Source: Strongylocentrotus droebachiensis
Taxonomy: Eukaryota > Echinodermata > Echinoidea > Camarodonta > Strongylocentrotidae
DNA length: 64,000 bases
Assembly (NCBI GenBank): GCA_035222895.1
Contig: JAVYIG010000879.1
Span: 248,001 to 312,000, forward strand
Reading direction: 5' to 3'
Positions 25,720 to 38,400 of this stretch are shown here, piece by piece; position 1 is the first letter of the stretch; every line of letters starts with the position of its first letter. Made by a program: the position numbers and the translations under genes. Below the pieces are notes generated by a model, which was given only the letters and a program-made list of their open reading frames with translations, was not told the origin of the DNA and ran no database searches.

Positions 25720-27500
25720 CACTTCCGTATTTTATGATTTACAGAAAATTCTTTCATGTAAATGATTACTATGACTCAGGATGTTGTGTAAAATGTACTA
25801 TTCTTTGTTAAATTTGCATCGAATATGAATAAAAGCAACCAAGAAATAAAATGTATAAAAGATCTCCTAGGAAAATAATACTTTAACGAGCATAAGTAGA
25901 CGCATAAAGCAATGATCTTGTGCGTCGCCTTATGAAATGTGCGAATGTGACAGCGGTCCATCACATAATTTGATCATGATTTATATATTATGATGTATAT
26001 ATAATATTGTTTTTAGCTTGACGTGTAATAAATAAACGAAATGATGTACAATGGGGCATCGAATTTAATACTGCATTTGAGTTTCCTTGAATCATGTTTT
26101 AATCAACATTTTACTATTTTCTCTTATCAAAGACAGGAAGGGAAAGTCAGCTTCAAAAGCCCATGTGAACTCAAAACCTCTACCTTACATATTTTCATGA
26201 TTTTATTTTTAAAAGGAAATGATTTGCGACATCCAAGATCATCCTTGCTCATTGGCACATACAAGTCCACTGTATGCGTCAACTAAAATGCACTTAAAGT
26301 GAAGTACTTAACGGAAATACTAAGAATAAAATTGTCGAGAAAATCCTTACAATTTAGAAATTCTACCATGACTAAAATTAATGCTTCTCAAATGTCTGCT
26401 TAACTTCTCAAATATAATTGAGATGCCCTTGTAGGCAGTACGAGATTTGGCTTTAACTTGGCTGTATTGTGTTTCTACTGTATCCTCCAAGTTGTATTAA
26501 GCCGTTGCATCACTAGGAACATTGTCATATATTAGAATATGGCTGAGTTTGCCCAGGTGTAAGTAAAGGGTACAATGCAAGTAAAGGATATAATTAACTT
26601 GCAATGAATGATGACAATCTGACATGTTCGGCCTATTAATTTGTGATCTGTCAGTAAATGAGAGATTTTTTTCTCGATTAAAAGAAATGTGGATAACCTG
26701 ACAGGCCTTCAAGAAAAGTAATTAGTCATTCCCTTCATTAAAAGTATTGTGGGTTTGTTATAATGTACAGACTCGCTGCTATTGTTCTGGTATTAATGCT
26801 TGAGTTTCATTGTGTGCTGGCTGTGTTTGAGATATAGCCTTTCAGGTATTACCATCATTAGACAGCTCACTCTCTCCTCCTTTCTGCTAATCATATAGGC
26901 AAGCAGGATTAGAGGATTGGTGGTGTATAGAAGACAAATTGAAGATAATAGTTATTGCGTAAGGGGTCCTCTGGAGACATAATTAATTACGACCCTAGAG
27001 ACATTAATCAGGCTTCTTTAACGTATTATGTCTGCATTAGAAATTATCACGTGGAGTCTCTCGTGTGGTCGCTATGTAAGGGGGACATTTTCACTTCCAA
27101 GTCCAGTCAATGATTTGAGACTATTAATTTGGGTATTAACAGATGAAGTAGTAGTCGCTTAATGCAGAGCGAATTTATTTCATTTTCCACGTGATATAAA
27201 CAGTGACAAAAAAAATTAGCATTGAAATATCTTTGACATTTTTTTGTATAGTCTTTATAATGCAAATTTGTGTACTTACAGGAAATGATAAACGAACCTA
27301 CTTGGAGGCAATGCTTGTTAGGTGTAGGTTCGCACACGAATAATTTAAAATGTATACATTCATAACTGAATTTTTGAAGATTACGGAGTCAAGGAAACAT
27401 GACAGACACAATTAACAAAACATAGGAACAGTGGCAGGAGGACAAGATGAGGATGGTAATTTGATAAAATAAGGGTGAAAGACTGACAAACAAGGAAAGT
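25720..27500. other. No gene; ATTA/GGATTA-rich stretch at 26.9-27.0 kb
   Basis: No exon-like open frame. 26880-27060 has fewer simple repeats and several homeodomain-type cores (GCTAATCA, AGGATTAGAGGATT, ATAATTAATTA, CATTAATCAGG), which could be a regulatory element or chance in AT-rich DNA. Confidence 0.3.
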
Positions 27501-27509
27501 GGGGGAAAC

Positions 27510-27625
27510 GGCAGAAAGAGAAGAAGAAGAAGAAGAAGACAGATAGATAGATTTGGTAGAAGGAGAGGCAGAGGCAGAGAGAGAAAGGGGTATAAAGAGA
27601 GATAGAGAGAGAGGATGGAAGGAAA

Positions 27626-27665
<40 letters not shown>

Positions 27666-27676
27666 ATGGAAGGAAA

Positions 27677-27713
<37 letters not shown>

Positions 27714-27812
27714 TTGGTGGAAGGAGAGGCAGAGACAGAGAGAGAAAGGAGTAAGAAGAGAGAGGGAAAGAGATAGGAGGGAAAGAGAGCGAGAGAGAAA
27801 GAAAGAGAGCGA

Positions 27813-27843
<31 letters not shown>

Positions 27844-27850
27844 GGGGAGG
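27510..27850. repeat. GA-rich microsatellite
   Basis: GAGA runs, a GAA run, and a duplicated GGATGGAAGGAAAGAGAGTG unit (27614 and 27663), with GTGGAAGGAGAGGCAGAG-type patches repeated around it. Confidence 0.9.
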
Positions 27851-27959
27851 CCGTGGAGGAATTATGTTTGAGTAGTATCTTAAGATCATAGATGAGTCAC
27901 AATTTCAATGAGAAAAAAATGGCCAGTCCTGCCAAATACGAAAAAACTGGGGAACTAGT

Positions 27960-28905
27960 TATTTGTATACGTCTGCATCAAAAAGCGGTTGATTGCATTT
28001 TTTAATCCAATTAATGTGGGTTTTTCTTTCAATGTTCCGGGAAGAGCATTCTAAGATTTTGGGCCATTGAAAGTAAAGATTCTGTTGGAAAATACCGATC
28101 TTGTAGTAGGGGATAAGAGCTTGCTAATCTCGTAAGATAACTGTGGAATTCAGTTCTTTGTCAAACATCATTATTTGAAAGAACTTCAGGCAATTCATTT
28201 TTCTGAAGTGTGTACATAACTACACCAAGGTAATAAGAAAATAAGTCGTGTATCTTCATAATATTATTTGAGTTAAAGAGTTCATGACTAGGAGCGGGGA
28301 AATTGGTGTGACATAAAATTATGCTTCGCATTGCTTTCGTTTGAAAGAGTAAAATTCTATCGAGTTGAGAATGTCCACAGGTGCCCTACGCAAGTATTCC
28401 ATAATGCAAGTAAGGAGGTACTACAGTGTTGATTACACATTGAGTTGTATACGAGTTGAGAAATACAATTTTACCTTGTTCAAAATACCAATATTTTTAG
28501 AGATTGTTTTTACGAACATTATCAACATGAAGCTTCCTTGAAAATTAATCATGTACTATTATTCCCAGGAAAACTTCGTAGAAGAGACTTTTTGTATGAT
28601 AGTGTTATCAAGTACAATATTTACTAGTAAGTGATCAATAACATTACTAAAGATCATATAATTGTTTTTTTATGGTAAATTCAATGACAATTTATTTGCC
28701 TTAATCCAGGCAGCAACTACTCGTAATTGGGAATTAATCGTTCTCAGTAAAGATTTGTTGGTCTTGATGAGAAAAAAAAAATGTTAGAGTCGTCGGCAAA
28801 CAAAATGAAGAACAGGGTTGTAAGAACATGTAAAAATCATCAATATATACAATAACAAAAAAACGGACCTAAAATAGAACCTTGAGGCACGCCATATTCA
28901 ATGGT
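27960..28905 (-). mobile_element. CR1/L2-like LINE remnant, minus strand, with RT catalytic region
   Basis: On the minus strand from 28905 down, the frames read IEYGVPQGSILGPFF (RT motif 4 region), YIDDF and FADDSNIFFSHQD, the catalytic Asp pair. Decayed palm/thumb follows (YLHYGILA, LFQTKAMRSIILCHTN), then KIHDLFSYYLG and LQKNELPEVLSNNDV. Several stops and frameshifts are present. It is the only copy here that still shows the catalytic box. Confidence 0.82.
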
Positions 28906-28969
28906 CTTTATAAAAGAATGTGCATCGTCTATGAGTACGGGTACGGTATTTTATCACACATGAGATATA

Positions 28970-29080
28970 TGATTGATGATGATGATGATGATGATGGTGA
29001 TGATCATGATGTTAAGGAGGAGAATGATACTGATGATGATGTTGATGATAATAATAATAATAATAATAATAACAATATTA
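28970..29080. repeat. GAT and AAT trinucleotide tract
   Basis: GATGATGAT run then AATAATAAT run. It sits just beyond the 5' truncation of the minus-strand LINE remnant. Confidence 0.85.
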
Positions 29081-29717
29081 ATATGAACATTAATGATAGG
29101 CATTAAATATAAAACATATGTTGCATGTAAAATATTAATTCTGAAAACTAACTTTTACAAAAATGATATTATCTAGGTTGATAGATATCGGGGTCTGATT
29201 TCATTTTGGTTGTTTAGACAAGGCATTTATTTCAGTATCAGTCGGTGTTGGAAATCGATTGATTGACGGATGGAAGAAATGACTTATAATAGCTGAGTGG
29301 ATAGATGGAGTAATAGTTGCATGTAATGGAAAGACAGAATGTGTCTCTTGTTAATGTCTGCAAAGTTCCATCAAGTTGATTGAAGTCGAATGAAAATATA
29401 GAGCAAATTTGACAACCCACTTGTTAAAGATAGATGAAAATGAAACTGGAACACGAATATGCTTTTGAAACACGATGCAGGGTGATATGAAACGATGACT
29501 TCCCCCATCCTTATAAGAATCGTTGCCAACCACTTAAAGGCATAACAACTAACAAGAACCATTGGCAACGGAGCGTTAGCTTACATTCTGAATACTGATT
29601 AAAATAAGACATGGAAAATCCAGACTTTCACTATAACAATCACAAAAATAAGCCCCCAGTCCCAGGAAACACTCCGATGTAAACTAAAGTATGACTACGT
29701 GGTATTCCTTTGCTTAA

Positions 29718-30101
29718 AGATAAAGTTGAGTTCTGGTAAAACAAAGAAAATTAGTTCTCACAGAATCAAACGAAGCTTACACTGAATGTTCAAGATTACA
29801 AATAAATGTCATGTGCCAAACAATTTTGAAAGAAAATGTGTACTGGCTGAGTAATGAGCATAGAAAGATAAGGAAATCAAGGTAGTACTAGCCCCGACAC
29901 CATCGTGTAGTCCCATATACATCTTTCTGTGTACAGTGCTTGTTACTTTACCAAGACTGGGCCAAGTTTCTTATCATTTTGATGACTCCAGAACCTTGCA
30001 GTGCACACCAGTACTTACATGCTACATGATCAACTGTTTCTGATCAATTCCACACCTTTTCTTTCACAATGCAATCGCATTACCAGAACTCACCTTTATC
30101 T
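29718..30101 (+). mobile_element. TTAA-flanked MITE, copy A
   Basis: This is a 384-bp element with TTAA duplications at 29714-29717 and 30102-30105 and inverted termini AGATAAAGTTGAGTTCTGGT / TACCAGAACTCACCTTTATC. The internal block GTAGTCCCATATACATCTTT, then AGACTGGGCCAAGTTTCTTA, is shared with copies B and C. No coding capacity is seen. Confidence 0.87.
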
Positions 30102-31194
30102 TTAATTCAGAAGAGCTCAAAGACCTTCGGATCACAATTATCATAATTGTTTTTCATTACTAAGTTAGTACTTAGTCTAACTAAAGTTAGACATCCAAAT
30201 TGAATAAAGTAAACCTGGCCTTGGACGTTGAATTACACCCAGTCATAATCAATTTATTTTGTATGCACTATGCAAATAATGAATAATATTCCTCAAACAC
30301 TAACGTCAGGGCTTACACAATCATGTCTAAGGTGATGTTAATTCCGTTTTGGCGAGCACGAGCACACCAAAACTTCTTTTTACAAAGTTGTTAATGTACC
30401 GAATGAGTAGAATTGACAGTTCTGTTTGTATAAACGGAGTGGTTCGCTGCCTCTCTAGTTAAATTTGTGCGATTCAAAATGATCAAACATCATACTTTAG
30501 AATGATAGCATATATTTTAATTTTCAGTTTAAATTTGTGGATTTCCACTTTCCAACGTGATTTTGACTTTGTTTCATTAAAGGTAGCCTTTAACCTGACG
30601 ATGTGATAATGATTATAATTTTTGTTACCAATCATAAACAAATAATAATATCAAATTTGTTGCTTGCAGGTTGCGGATGAACAATTCGGTGATGGGTTTG
30701 TTAGTTATGTCTGTATTCCATTTGTTTTGAAGCCAGGAGAGCGTTAATTCGTATACTTTAATATATCGGTAGAGTTAATCTCCGAATGTTAATGTCTGAA
30801 TCACAGAGACTGGTAATGAAATAACACAACCGTAACTTCAGAGCTGTTATTGTTTGTTTTACAAAGATTTGGCTAAATCATTGCTTATTAGTATACATAC
30901 TCATTTAATTTTTTAGAAAAGCCTATACTTTTCATTAGTACTTTCATCTTGTCTTTTGCTCTTTTGTTTCCAACCTTAAATGCTTTTCATTTTATATTTT
31001 CATTGTTCTTAAATAATTTATATAATATGCAATTTTTGTTCACATTCAAGGCACATTCAAAATAAAAGGGCTACTCTGACATTATAAAGCTAGAACAAAT
31101 AAAGTGATAACTAAATATTGATTAATTAGTAAATAACAAGATTTGATATATTCATATATATAACTGTATATGTATATACAACAAAAATTGTATT

Positions 31195-31268
31195 TGTATC
31201 ATTTTCATTATCATTATGATTATTATTATCATTATCAATATCATCATTATCATCATCATCATCAACCA
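31195..31268. repeat. ATT/ATC trinucleotide tract
   Basis: Alternating TATTATCATTATCATCATC units; low complexity. Confidence 0.8.
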
Positions 31269-32265
31269 TCGCTCTCACGACCTTCTTTAGTATTGAAGGT
31301 GTATCACAAGTTTATGTTTGCACTATTAAAAAGAAATTGAAATGGTCGTAATGGTCGTACAGGGAATGGAGGAGGGTGGCAACAACTCCCTCACCCACAC
31401 ACACACACACAAAATACACCACCGAGAATTTTGAAACTAACATTTGCCTATTCGTTCGAATGTTTCTTCGGGCATCGAAGTGGTATCATTGGAATTTGTT
31501 ATGCCAACAACACTGTGGTGACAACATCGTAGATAATGGGCTATCATAATGTTACCATCAATTTATAATAAGGAATGTTCGACCGCTTCGCTGACTCACT
31601 TTTACCAGAACCTGAAAAAAATGATAATTAGGCCATGAAATTACAGGCCCTTCGTGAAATTACAGGCCCTTCATGAAATTGTACCTGTTGGCCAAAAGTT
31701 ATAAATACTTAAAATAAACTGAAATTAATAACAAATGAAGAAATAAGTAAAACAAGAAAGTATGCAGTAGATGACTGACTTACATGGCTGCAACACTGGC
31801 CGGTAAACCGTGGAGTCTCGGGAAAGGCATTTTTCTGGAGTAGCTTCCCGCGTCAATACAGCATCAGTATCGTTTCAATAGTTAAGCGGCCGTAAGTTGT
31901 ACAGACAACACAACTGTTGAATCAGACATAACGTGATAGGAAAGGCATAATCTCATTTGGTAAGTGATGAATATTCTTGAAAAACCGGTCAGCTTTGAAC
32001 CATTACGCTCGACAATCCGTCAAAACAATTGTGATTAAAAGTCAATGAAAGCGTGCTTAGCTTCAGGAAAAAATTGTTGAGTGTATTTTGCCAGACGATC
32101 CGCACACGATACTTGTTATGCTTTTTAGAGAAGCATCGATAACACGTGTTATCGATGCGTGGAAGGACGCCGCCTTTCAAAACGCACAAAAAAGGGGAAG
32201 GACGACAAATATATTTGTCATAGTCATTGTCATACTTCATTTACACCGGCAAACCGACCCCCCCC

Positions 32266-32307
<42 letters not shown>

Positions 32308-32917
32308 TTTATTCGCCAGTTGATGTGGGGAGGGAGGGGGAGAGGAGTACCCCACCCCCGGTATCTACGCCACTAGATCAGTTTAATTCGGCTGAGATGC
32401 TCGCAAAATGATTAAAGCTTCCTGTAGCGCCCATTAGTCAGATTGGACCATAGCCTATTGTTCGCGGGGAAGCTATATGTTTGTCAACTCCATCTAATTT
32501 ATATGATGCATCGTTAAAAAAATCCTACTAATTTATTCATGATGACTGATCTACCGAACCAATCTCATTGAATACAGCGCAACGGAATATTGTAGGGTAG
32601 CGTCACCAATGGTGATACTCTGCTCTCTACGGACCCTGCAATCATTATTATTACCTATGCTACCATGATAGGACACGCTAGCATTCAAGAAATCTGTTAC
32701 TATCAGATACCCTCTGACTTGATCTGGACGGAGAGTGTCAAATGCAGATTAACGTCTCTTCTGTTAATGTCCATTCTATTCTATTTTATTTTCATCGTAA
32801 TTTTTTATTCATAATCGGCTTTTGTCAATACACGCATAAAACAACATCAATAGGGGCCTGTGATTTAAAAAGAAGTCATGTTTGCTTGAGATTGCCGCTT
32901 CTCATACTCACAAAGGT

Positions 32918-33048
32918 TCGTACGAACGATAATTTCGTACGAATCTTCATGTTTTTCCATTGTCTTCCCAAATTTCCAGTGTCTGAAAATCGTTCGTACG
33001 GCGTTCGTAGCAGTTCGTAATGGCATTTGTGACCGAGGCTTTAGCTAT
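32918..33048. repeat. TTCGTACGAA-type repeats, possible Harbinger-like element end
   Basis: GTTCGTACGAACGATAATTT, TTCGTACGAA, AATCGTTCGTACGGCGTTCG and CAGTTCGTAATGG cluster here and are followed by CATTTGTGACCGAGGC. On the minus strand the order GGTCACAAATGCC...GCCGTACGAACG resembles the GGTCACATCCCGCCGTAC layout of the Harbinger end at 48.9 kb. No matching left end was found. Confidence 0.4.
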
Positions 33049-33424
33049 CATGGCTCTGCTCTTTTAAGGCATCACGTGATCACTTATTTACTCAGAAAAT
33101 CCCATTGATTTTGTTTATTCCGATGCTTTTAAATATTGTGTTTTTACCCTTAAATACCCATTAGTTCGTTTGCAATGCTTACACAGCTAATTCTTTACAT
33201 CATGGTATCGTAACAACAAAAAACAAAAACAAAAATCATAAGGGGGGGGGGGCTTCTCAAAAAACAGAAGTGGGGGTTAACCCCTCCCCCCCTGCGTATG
33301 CGCCTGGTCACAAATATGGGCTATAGGTCGGGGTAATTTTGACATTGGGTAGGTGTAGGGAATTGGAGACCACCAAGCTTGAACCCATCACTGTCTGTCC
33401 GCGTTGGCTCTAATATGATTCCAT

Positions 33425-33622
33425 GACATTTGCTCCGGCGACAATTGCTCCGCTCTAAATTTCATACACTAATCGAATGGCTAACTTCAACCCTGGATTC
33501 AACACTATATCCTACCCTAAACCTAACCCTAAACCTAACATAAAACCCTATTGAAACCCTAACCCTAACCCTACATCTTAGACGAAATAAAGCCCGGAGC
33601 AATTGTCGCAGGAGCAAATGTC
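33425..33622. mobile_element. MITE with telomere-like repeats inside
   Basis: GACATTTGCTCCGGCGACAA, then TTGCTCCG, at 33425-33452 is mirrored by CGGAGCAATTGTCGCAGGAG then CAAATGTC at 33595-33622 (one mismatch in 28). Between the arms lie variants of CCCTAA/CCTAAAC (33507-33573), including three perfect CCCTAA units. The telomere-like DNA is therefore part of an interspersed element. The flanks do not show a clear target duplication. Confidence 0.8.
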
Positions 33623-34369
33623 GTGTCACCTCTAATATTGCTATAGCGCCATTTGTGGCCTTTAACAAGTACTACTGCATAATTTCGAAGACTATACAGT
33701 ACGTTCTTTCTCCGAGAAAATTGGCAAAATTGACCAAGATAAGCAATTTTGATCGTACAATTTAGCTCTGATATTAAATTAAAATTTTCACTGAATGTTG
33801 TGGTGTATGCAGATATTTAGGGGTGGCTCTTAACAAGTAGTTTTAAAAGGAATTTTATGAAGTGTGCCAACCATCACAGAAAACTTATGGCCATTGTGTG
33901 TTGTGAATGGATGTTACAATGCACATTATGAATGGTGTCTGATCAGAAATATGTGTAGGCGATGGGGGACACCAAGTCCAATGTTGAAGAGAATACAACA
34001 CTTTCTGTAGGTGTAACATTTTTCATGTTTATGTAAATTATGCACATGTGCTTAAGGGTGTCCAATTCCCCACACCTACCCTATTCGTTTATGTTGTATA
34101 TAGTTAGAATAATATGTGTATTGGGAGGTTTTGAACTGTACAAAATTATCAATATTAAATCAACTCAATCTGCTCTGTAAGCATCGGATTAGACACATGA
34201 TTATTCTTGTGGCATATAATTTGATCCATATTAACTATAAGCTATTTTTTAGTCAAATCTGGAATATGAGAACATTTCTAGAGCAGTCTTTTTCATGGAA
34301 CCGTGCTTATGTGACATATCTACTCAGACACGCAGATTAAAAAAAGAGAAAGCTCACAAATTATTTGAC

Positions 34370-34825
34370 ACTTAGCAGCACTCATTGTTCTCTTGTTCAT
34401 ATTATACTGCTCTTGACGTGGCTTATTTCTCTCTCTCTCTCTCCCTCTCTTTCTCTCCCCCTCCCTCTCCCTCTCTCCTGCTCTTCTTTTCTTTTTTCTT
34501 TCCTTCTCTACTTTCTACCAATTTTCTTAAATATTTTCTCCTCTCTTAATCCTTTTGGTGATATTTTAAGTGATTTGATGCTTTTACGCTGTTTGAATAA
34601 TTACACTGTCGTGTTTTGTTGTTGCTCTTTACTACTTCTAATGCGTATTATATATTAGTTTTAACTGTTTTACCTTTGCTTGTGAGCTTTGATGATTTTC
34701 ATTATTTATATTTCCGTGTATTACATTTTTCTTCTGTTCAGGACCAGGATGTTAAACAGATTTTGTATCTACAATGTATATCTGATTCTTGTTAACCTGA
34801 TTAAATATATTTCAATAAATAGTCA
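34370..34825 (+). mobile_element. 3' end of the same LINE family as 55.3-56.4 kb
   Basis: This stretch contains CTGCTCTTGACGTGGCTTAT, a CT-rich run, GTGATATTTTAAGTGATTTG and GTTCAGGACCAGGATGT. It ends at ATTTCAATAAATAG. All of these recur in order, in reverse complement, at 55280-55720. Only 3' UTR-like sequence is present, and the 97-residue open frame through the CT run is not a protein gene. Confidence 0.75.
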
Positions 34826-36167
34826 ATCTTGAAGGCAAGCCTTAGTTGAAGCTATATAACGTACGTAGCTCTCTACTCCCTCGACCCTTGACCTTCATAA
34901 TGCACGTATAATATATACATCATCATATCATGAACAGGCCATGCCCCTGATTGCGTGTAGAATAAATATTATATGAATTTAACGGTCTCTGAACCATGCA
35001 TCATTTTATAAAAAGTCATTAAAATAGATGTGCATGTGCATGGTGAACACGCCTGTATCGGCGTATTTGAAGCTTTGTCATGTACTTCAAGGTCTAGTTT
35101 TGCTATGCTGTAACCGACTTATAGCCCTTTCATTTTTCCCGCTCGATGTTGCCAGACATAATAATAATTCCATAAAGAAGTGTTTTGTAATGACTGTATT
35201 GTTTTGTTTGTTTGTTTTATTTCCACTGTTTCACATCAATACAAAGAAACATCATACAAATAAATGAAATGAGTAACATGTAAGTTTGACAAAATATGTT
35301 TCTAGTTAAAATAAAAACAAAAACAAATATATTGATTGGTGCCAAGCCACCATGAAAACATAATCTGCATAAAAATAAGAAATAAGGGGGAGAATGGATA
35401 TCTTATGTATGTTTAGCAAGTTTCTAACACAGGGAAAAGCAGGAGACTATATGTCGTAAGCGTAAATGCTTGATGATGACCATGGCCTCGGCCGAGTTAG
35501 CAAATAAAAGAACTACCTGTAGAAGGGACGCGATTAAAAATCCATTTATCATAAATTGGTGTGTTGTATTCAATATTAAATTCATAATGAGCATGGCTGA
35601 ATTCATTTTGATTGAAAATATATTTAGTGACATGTTTCGTGTTGATAATGACCCCCAACAAAATGACCCCAACAAAGGATAATGACCCCACCAAATCATA
35701 ATACAGCCCGATAGACCCCTGCATGATTACAAAGATATGTGGAAATTCAACTTAAGTTGAGTATTACAATTAGTTTCTATTGGGAGCATCCAAAATAATG
35801 TTTTATCCCGCAAATCGGGGCATTATTCTGGATTTAAATTGTTTGACTTTTTAATGTTAAGTTTAGGCAGAAGGTGAGGGAAGGGGGTACATTTTATTTC
35901 TTGCCCCGGGCGCCGTTTTCCCTAGATACATCACAGACATCAGGGAGATAATAAAACAACCAAATATTCTTGTTTTTGTGCCTTGTTAATATTTATATAG
36001 GCCTAAATGTAGAACTGACCTTAAAATTGGGCAAATCAATACTCACAGGTAGTTTTAATTCAAATTCTTGAAGCAAATAGTTGACACCAATTTTGCGCAC
36101 AGAGATGTAGTTCGTTTTTGCTAGTTTGTTTGCTGACATTTACATATATATATATATATATATATAT

Positions 36168-36250
36168 AGGACACAAGGTAGATAAATAAAAACACCGGAG
36201 AAGTGGAATATTCACTTCTGCGGTGTTTTTATTTATCTACCTTGTGTCCT
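36168..36250. repeat. Short hairpin flanked by TA microsatellites
   Basis: AGGACACAAGGTAGATAAAT, then AAAAACACCG, is mirrored by CGGTGTTTTT, ATTTATCTACCTTGTGTCCT, with one mismatch and one extra base near the tip. (TA)n runs lie at 36143-36167 and 36292-36320. It is likely a small foldback element inserted in, or giving rise to, the TA tract. Confidence 0.8.
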
Positions 36251-36289
36251 ATTCATTTTATGCACCGACGCAGAACCATTTATTTTTAC

Positions 36290-36322
<33 letters not shown>

Positions 36323-36559
36323 TTCTTTTTTTTTTTTTGGGGGGGGGGGTAACGATACAATGTACATAGTTCATCATCAATCATGGTGTTGAAGATTTAA
36401 AATTTATCCAGATTATATATGTATTATATTTTCGGATATAGATTTATCTAGGTTAGCATAAAACATTGAAAATATGAAATTTCAGAAATTTCAGAAATGC
36501 AATCTATTTAGATTGGGCTATTTTTCTAAAGTGATAGAATATTTTCATGCTATATCTAT

Positions 36560-36560
36560 G

Positions 36561-36600
<40 letters not shown>

Positions 36601-36638
36601 TCTCACTCCCTCCCTCTCTCTGTCTGTCTCTGTCTGTA

Positions 36639-36672
<34 letters not shown>

Positions 36673-36735
36673 TCCCTCCTCCTCTCTCCCCCTCTCTCCC
36701 TCCCTCCCCCATCTCTCTCTCTCTCTCTTTCCCCC
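36560..36735. repeat. CT-rich microsatellite
   Basis: CTCT runs with CTCACTCCCTCC duplicated at 36602 and 36665. Reading frames through it are artefacts. Confidence 0.9.
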
Positions 36736-37734
36736 ATAAACATTGTATTCATTTATCGTGCTACATTAATTTTATTATGTATTATGTACATTTCTACTTT
36801 CCGAAACACTTATGAAAATGGGCTCGTGGAATTCATTCTGTAAAATTAATGAAATAGGTCTGTAAATTACAAAGTGCTTTTATCATAATTGAAACGGCAG
36901 GGAAAATTATTCAACTCCGCGTAAACAATGACCACACAATGCGATGCTCCACAGGTGTAGAGTGCATCTCGTCTCACGAAGAGGGAGGGGGTGGGGACAT
37001 TTTTAGGTGGACAACTTTAGGTGGATAAATGTAGGAGAACAAGGCTTTAAAATAAGAGGGTGTGTATTAAGAGTGTGAAAGGCTTTCAAATTATCTTCTT
37101 GTTAATATGCCTATATATTCCACCTCAGTCTATCTATTTCTCTCATTCTCTTATTGTATTTATATTTTCGCCATTCGATGGGGGGACATGTTCCCCCGTG
37201 TCTCCTATAGCTAATACAATGATTCTCCCAATTCTCTATTTTAAAAGCCTTTGCTCAAATTAAAGTTTTACGAGTCAAATTTCGGCTTTATGTAAAAAAA
37301 AAAATGACAGCCCCCAATATGCCAGGAATTTAAACAAAATGTATTATCGCGATATTATTCACCTTCCACGAATGCATATTATTAATGTTTAAATTAAAAG
37401 TAATGAAATATCGACGTTATTTCGGATTGCTCTCCAAGGACAATATCCTTTATTCCAACCTTTTCCTTTTTCTCTCTTTGTTAACATTCACGTGTAGTGC
37501 TTTTCATATACACGCGCGATGCCACATGATTCTTTTTCATAATATCGAACTGATCTATGAAATTCAAGCGCTGTCATTTTTATCAGCTTTTTTTTCAAAC
37601 CAGTGTTCGCTCTCAGTTTTCCTGCCATTCGCCAATTTTTAAGCAAAGAGTTAAGTAGTGAACAGTTAGCTGGTTGTAGATTTTTTTTCTTCTTCATTTT
37701 ACATTTATAATACTTATTTCTTCGTATTGCTTAT

Positions 37735-38057
37735 TACAACAATGCTGATAATATGAATAGCAACACAGTTATAACAAAAACGATGATGATAATATCTAGA
37801 ATAGTAATAATAATGATTATAATAATAACAATAATAATCATGATAATAATGATGATAATAATAATAATAAGTTAAGAACAACAATAATTATGAAGATAAT
37901 AATGATAATGATAACAATAAACAATAATAATGATAATAACGAAATCATGGATAATTAAGATAACATTAATCATAATACTGAAGATAATATTCATAATCAT
38001 AACTATAATCAAAATCGTAATCAAAATCATGAAAATGATGATGACGATGATGACAAT
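37735..38057. repeat. Imperfect AAT/GAT trinucleotide region
   Basis: ATAATAATAATG-type repeats with many interruptions, ending in GATGATGACGATGATGAC. Confidence 0.85.
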
Positions 38058-38099
38058 TAAACAAAGGTCTTATGAGCCAAGCAGTCTACAAAAGTGAAT

Positions 38100-38400
38100 T
38101 TAAGTGAACAGTGCAACCAATTCAGTTACTGGCGCATACTGAAACTACCTTCATAATCTTCGGTATTGGCATCAACGCCGACAGCATTAGAGAGGCTTTA
38201 AAACGAGTTAAATAATACTCTCTTTTTTTCTTTGTCTTTCGCTGACCTATGTCCACGGAGGTTTGAAAAGAAACGGGACAGGCTCCAATATAAAACTATT
38301 TGAATTTGCCCGCCTTGCACACGGGCGTCATTAATTTTGATGGCGTATTACTGCGTCAGCGACTGGCGCAGTCTTGACGCCACTGGCATATTTGAGCGTT
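38100..38400. repeat. Blocks shared with 2.0-3.0 kb
   Basis: This is the compact partner of the 2.0-3.0 kb repeat. An open frame of 117 codons (38337-38690) begins in it but shows no recognisable domain, so I do not call it a gene. Confidence 0.5.

Larger units (their letters stand above)
30110..33420. other. No supported gene
   Basis: AT-rich DNA with a CA run (31398-31413), a 20-bp direct repeat GAAATTACAGGCCCTTC (31638 and 31659), a C/CT run (32260-32303) and a GGGGGG piece (33241). No gene recognised. Confidence 0.55.

Noticed and set aside
33507..33590. Candidate chromosome end or fusion point (CCCTAA repeats)
   Set aside because: The repeats are degenerate, short and enclosed by the inverted ends of a small element, so a MITE origin is more likely.
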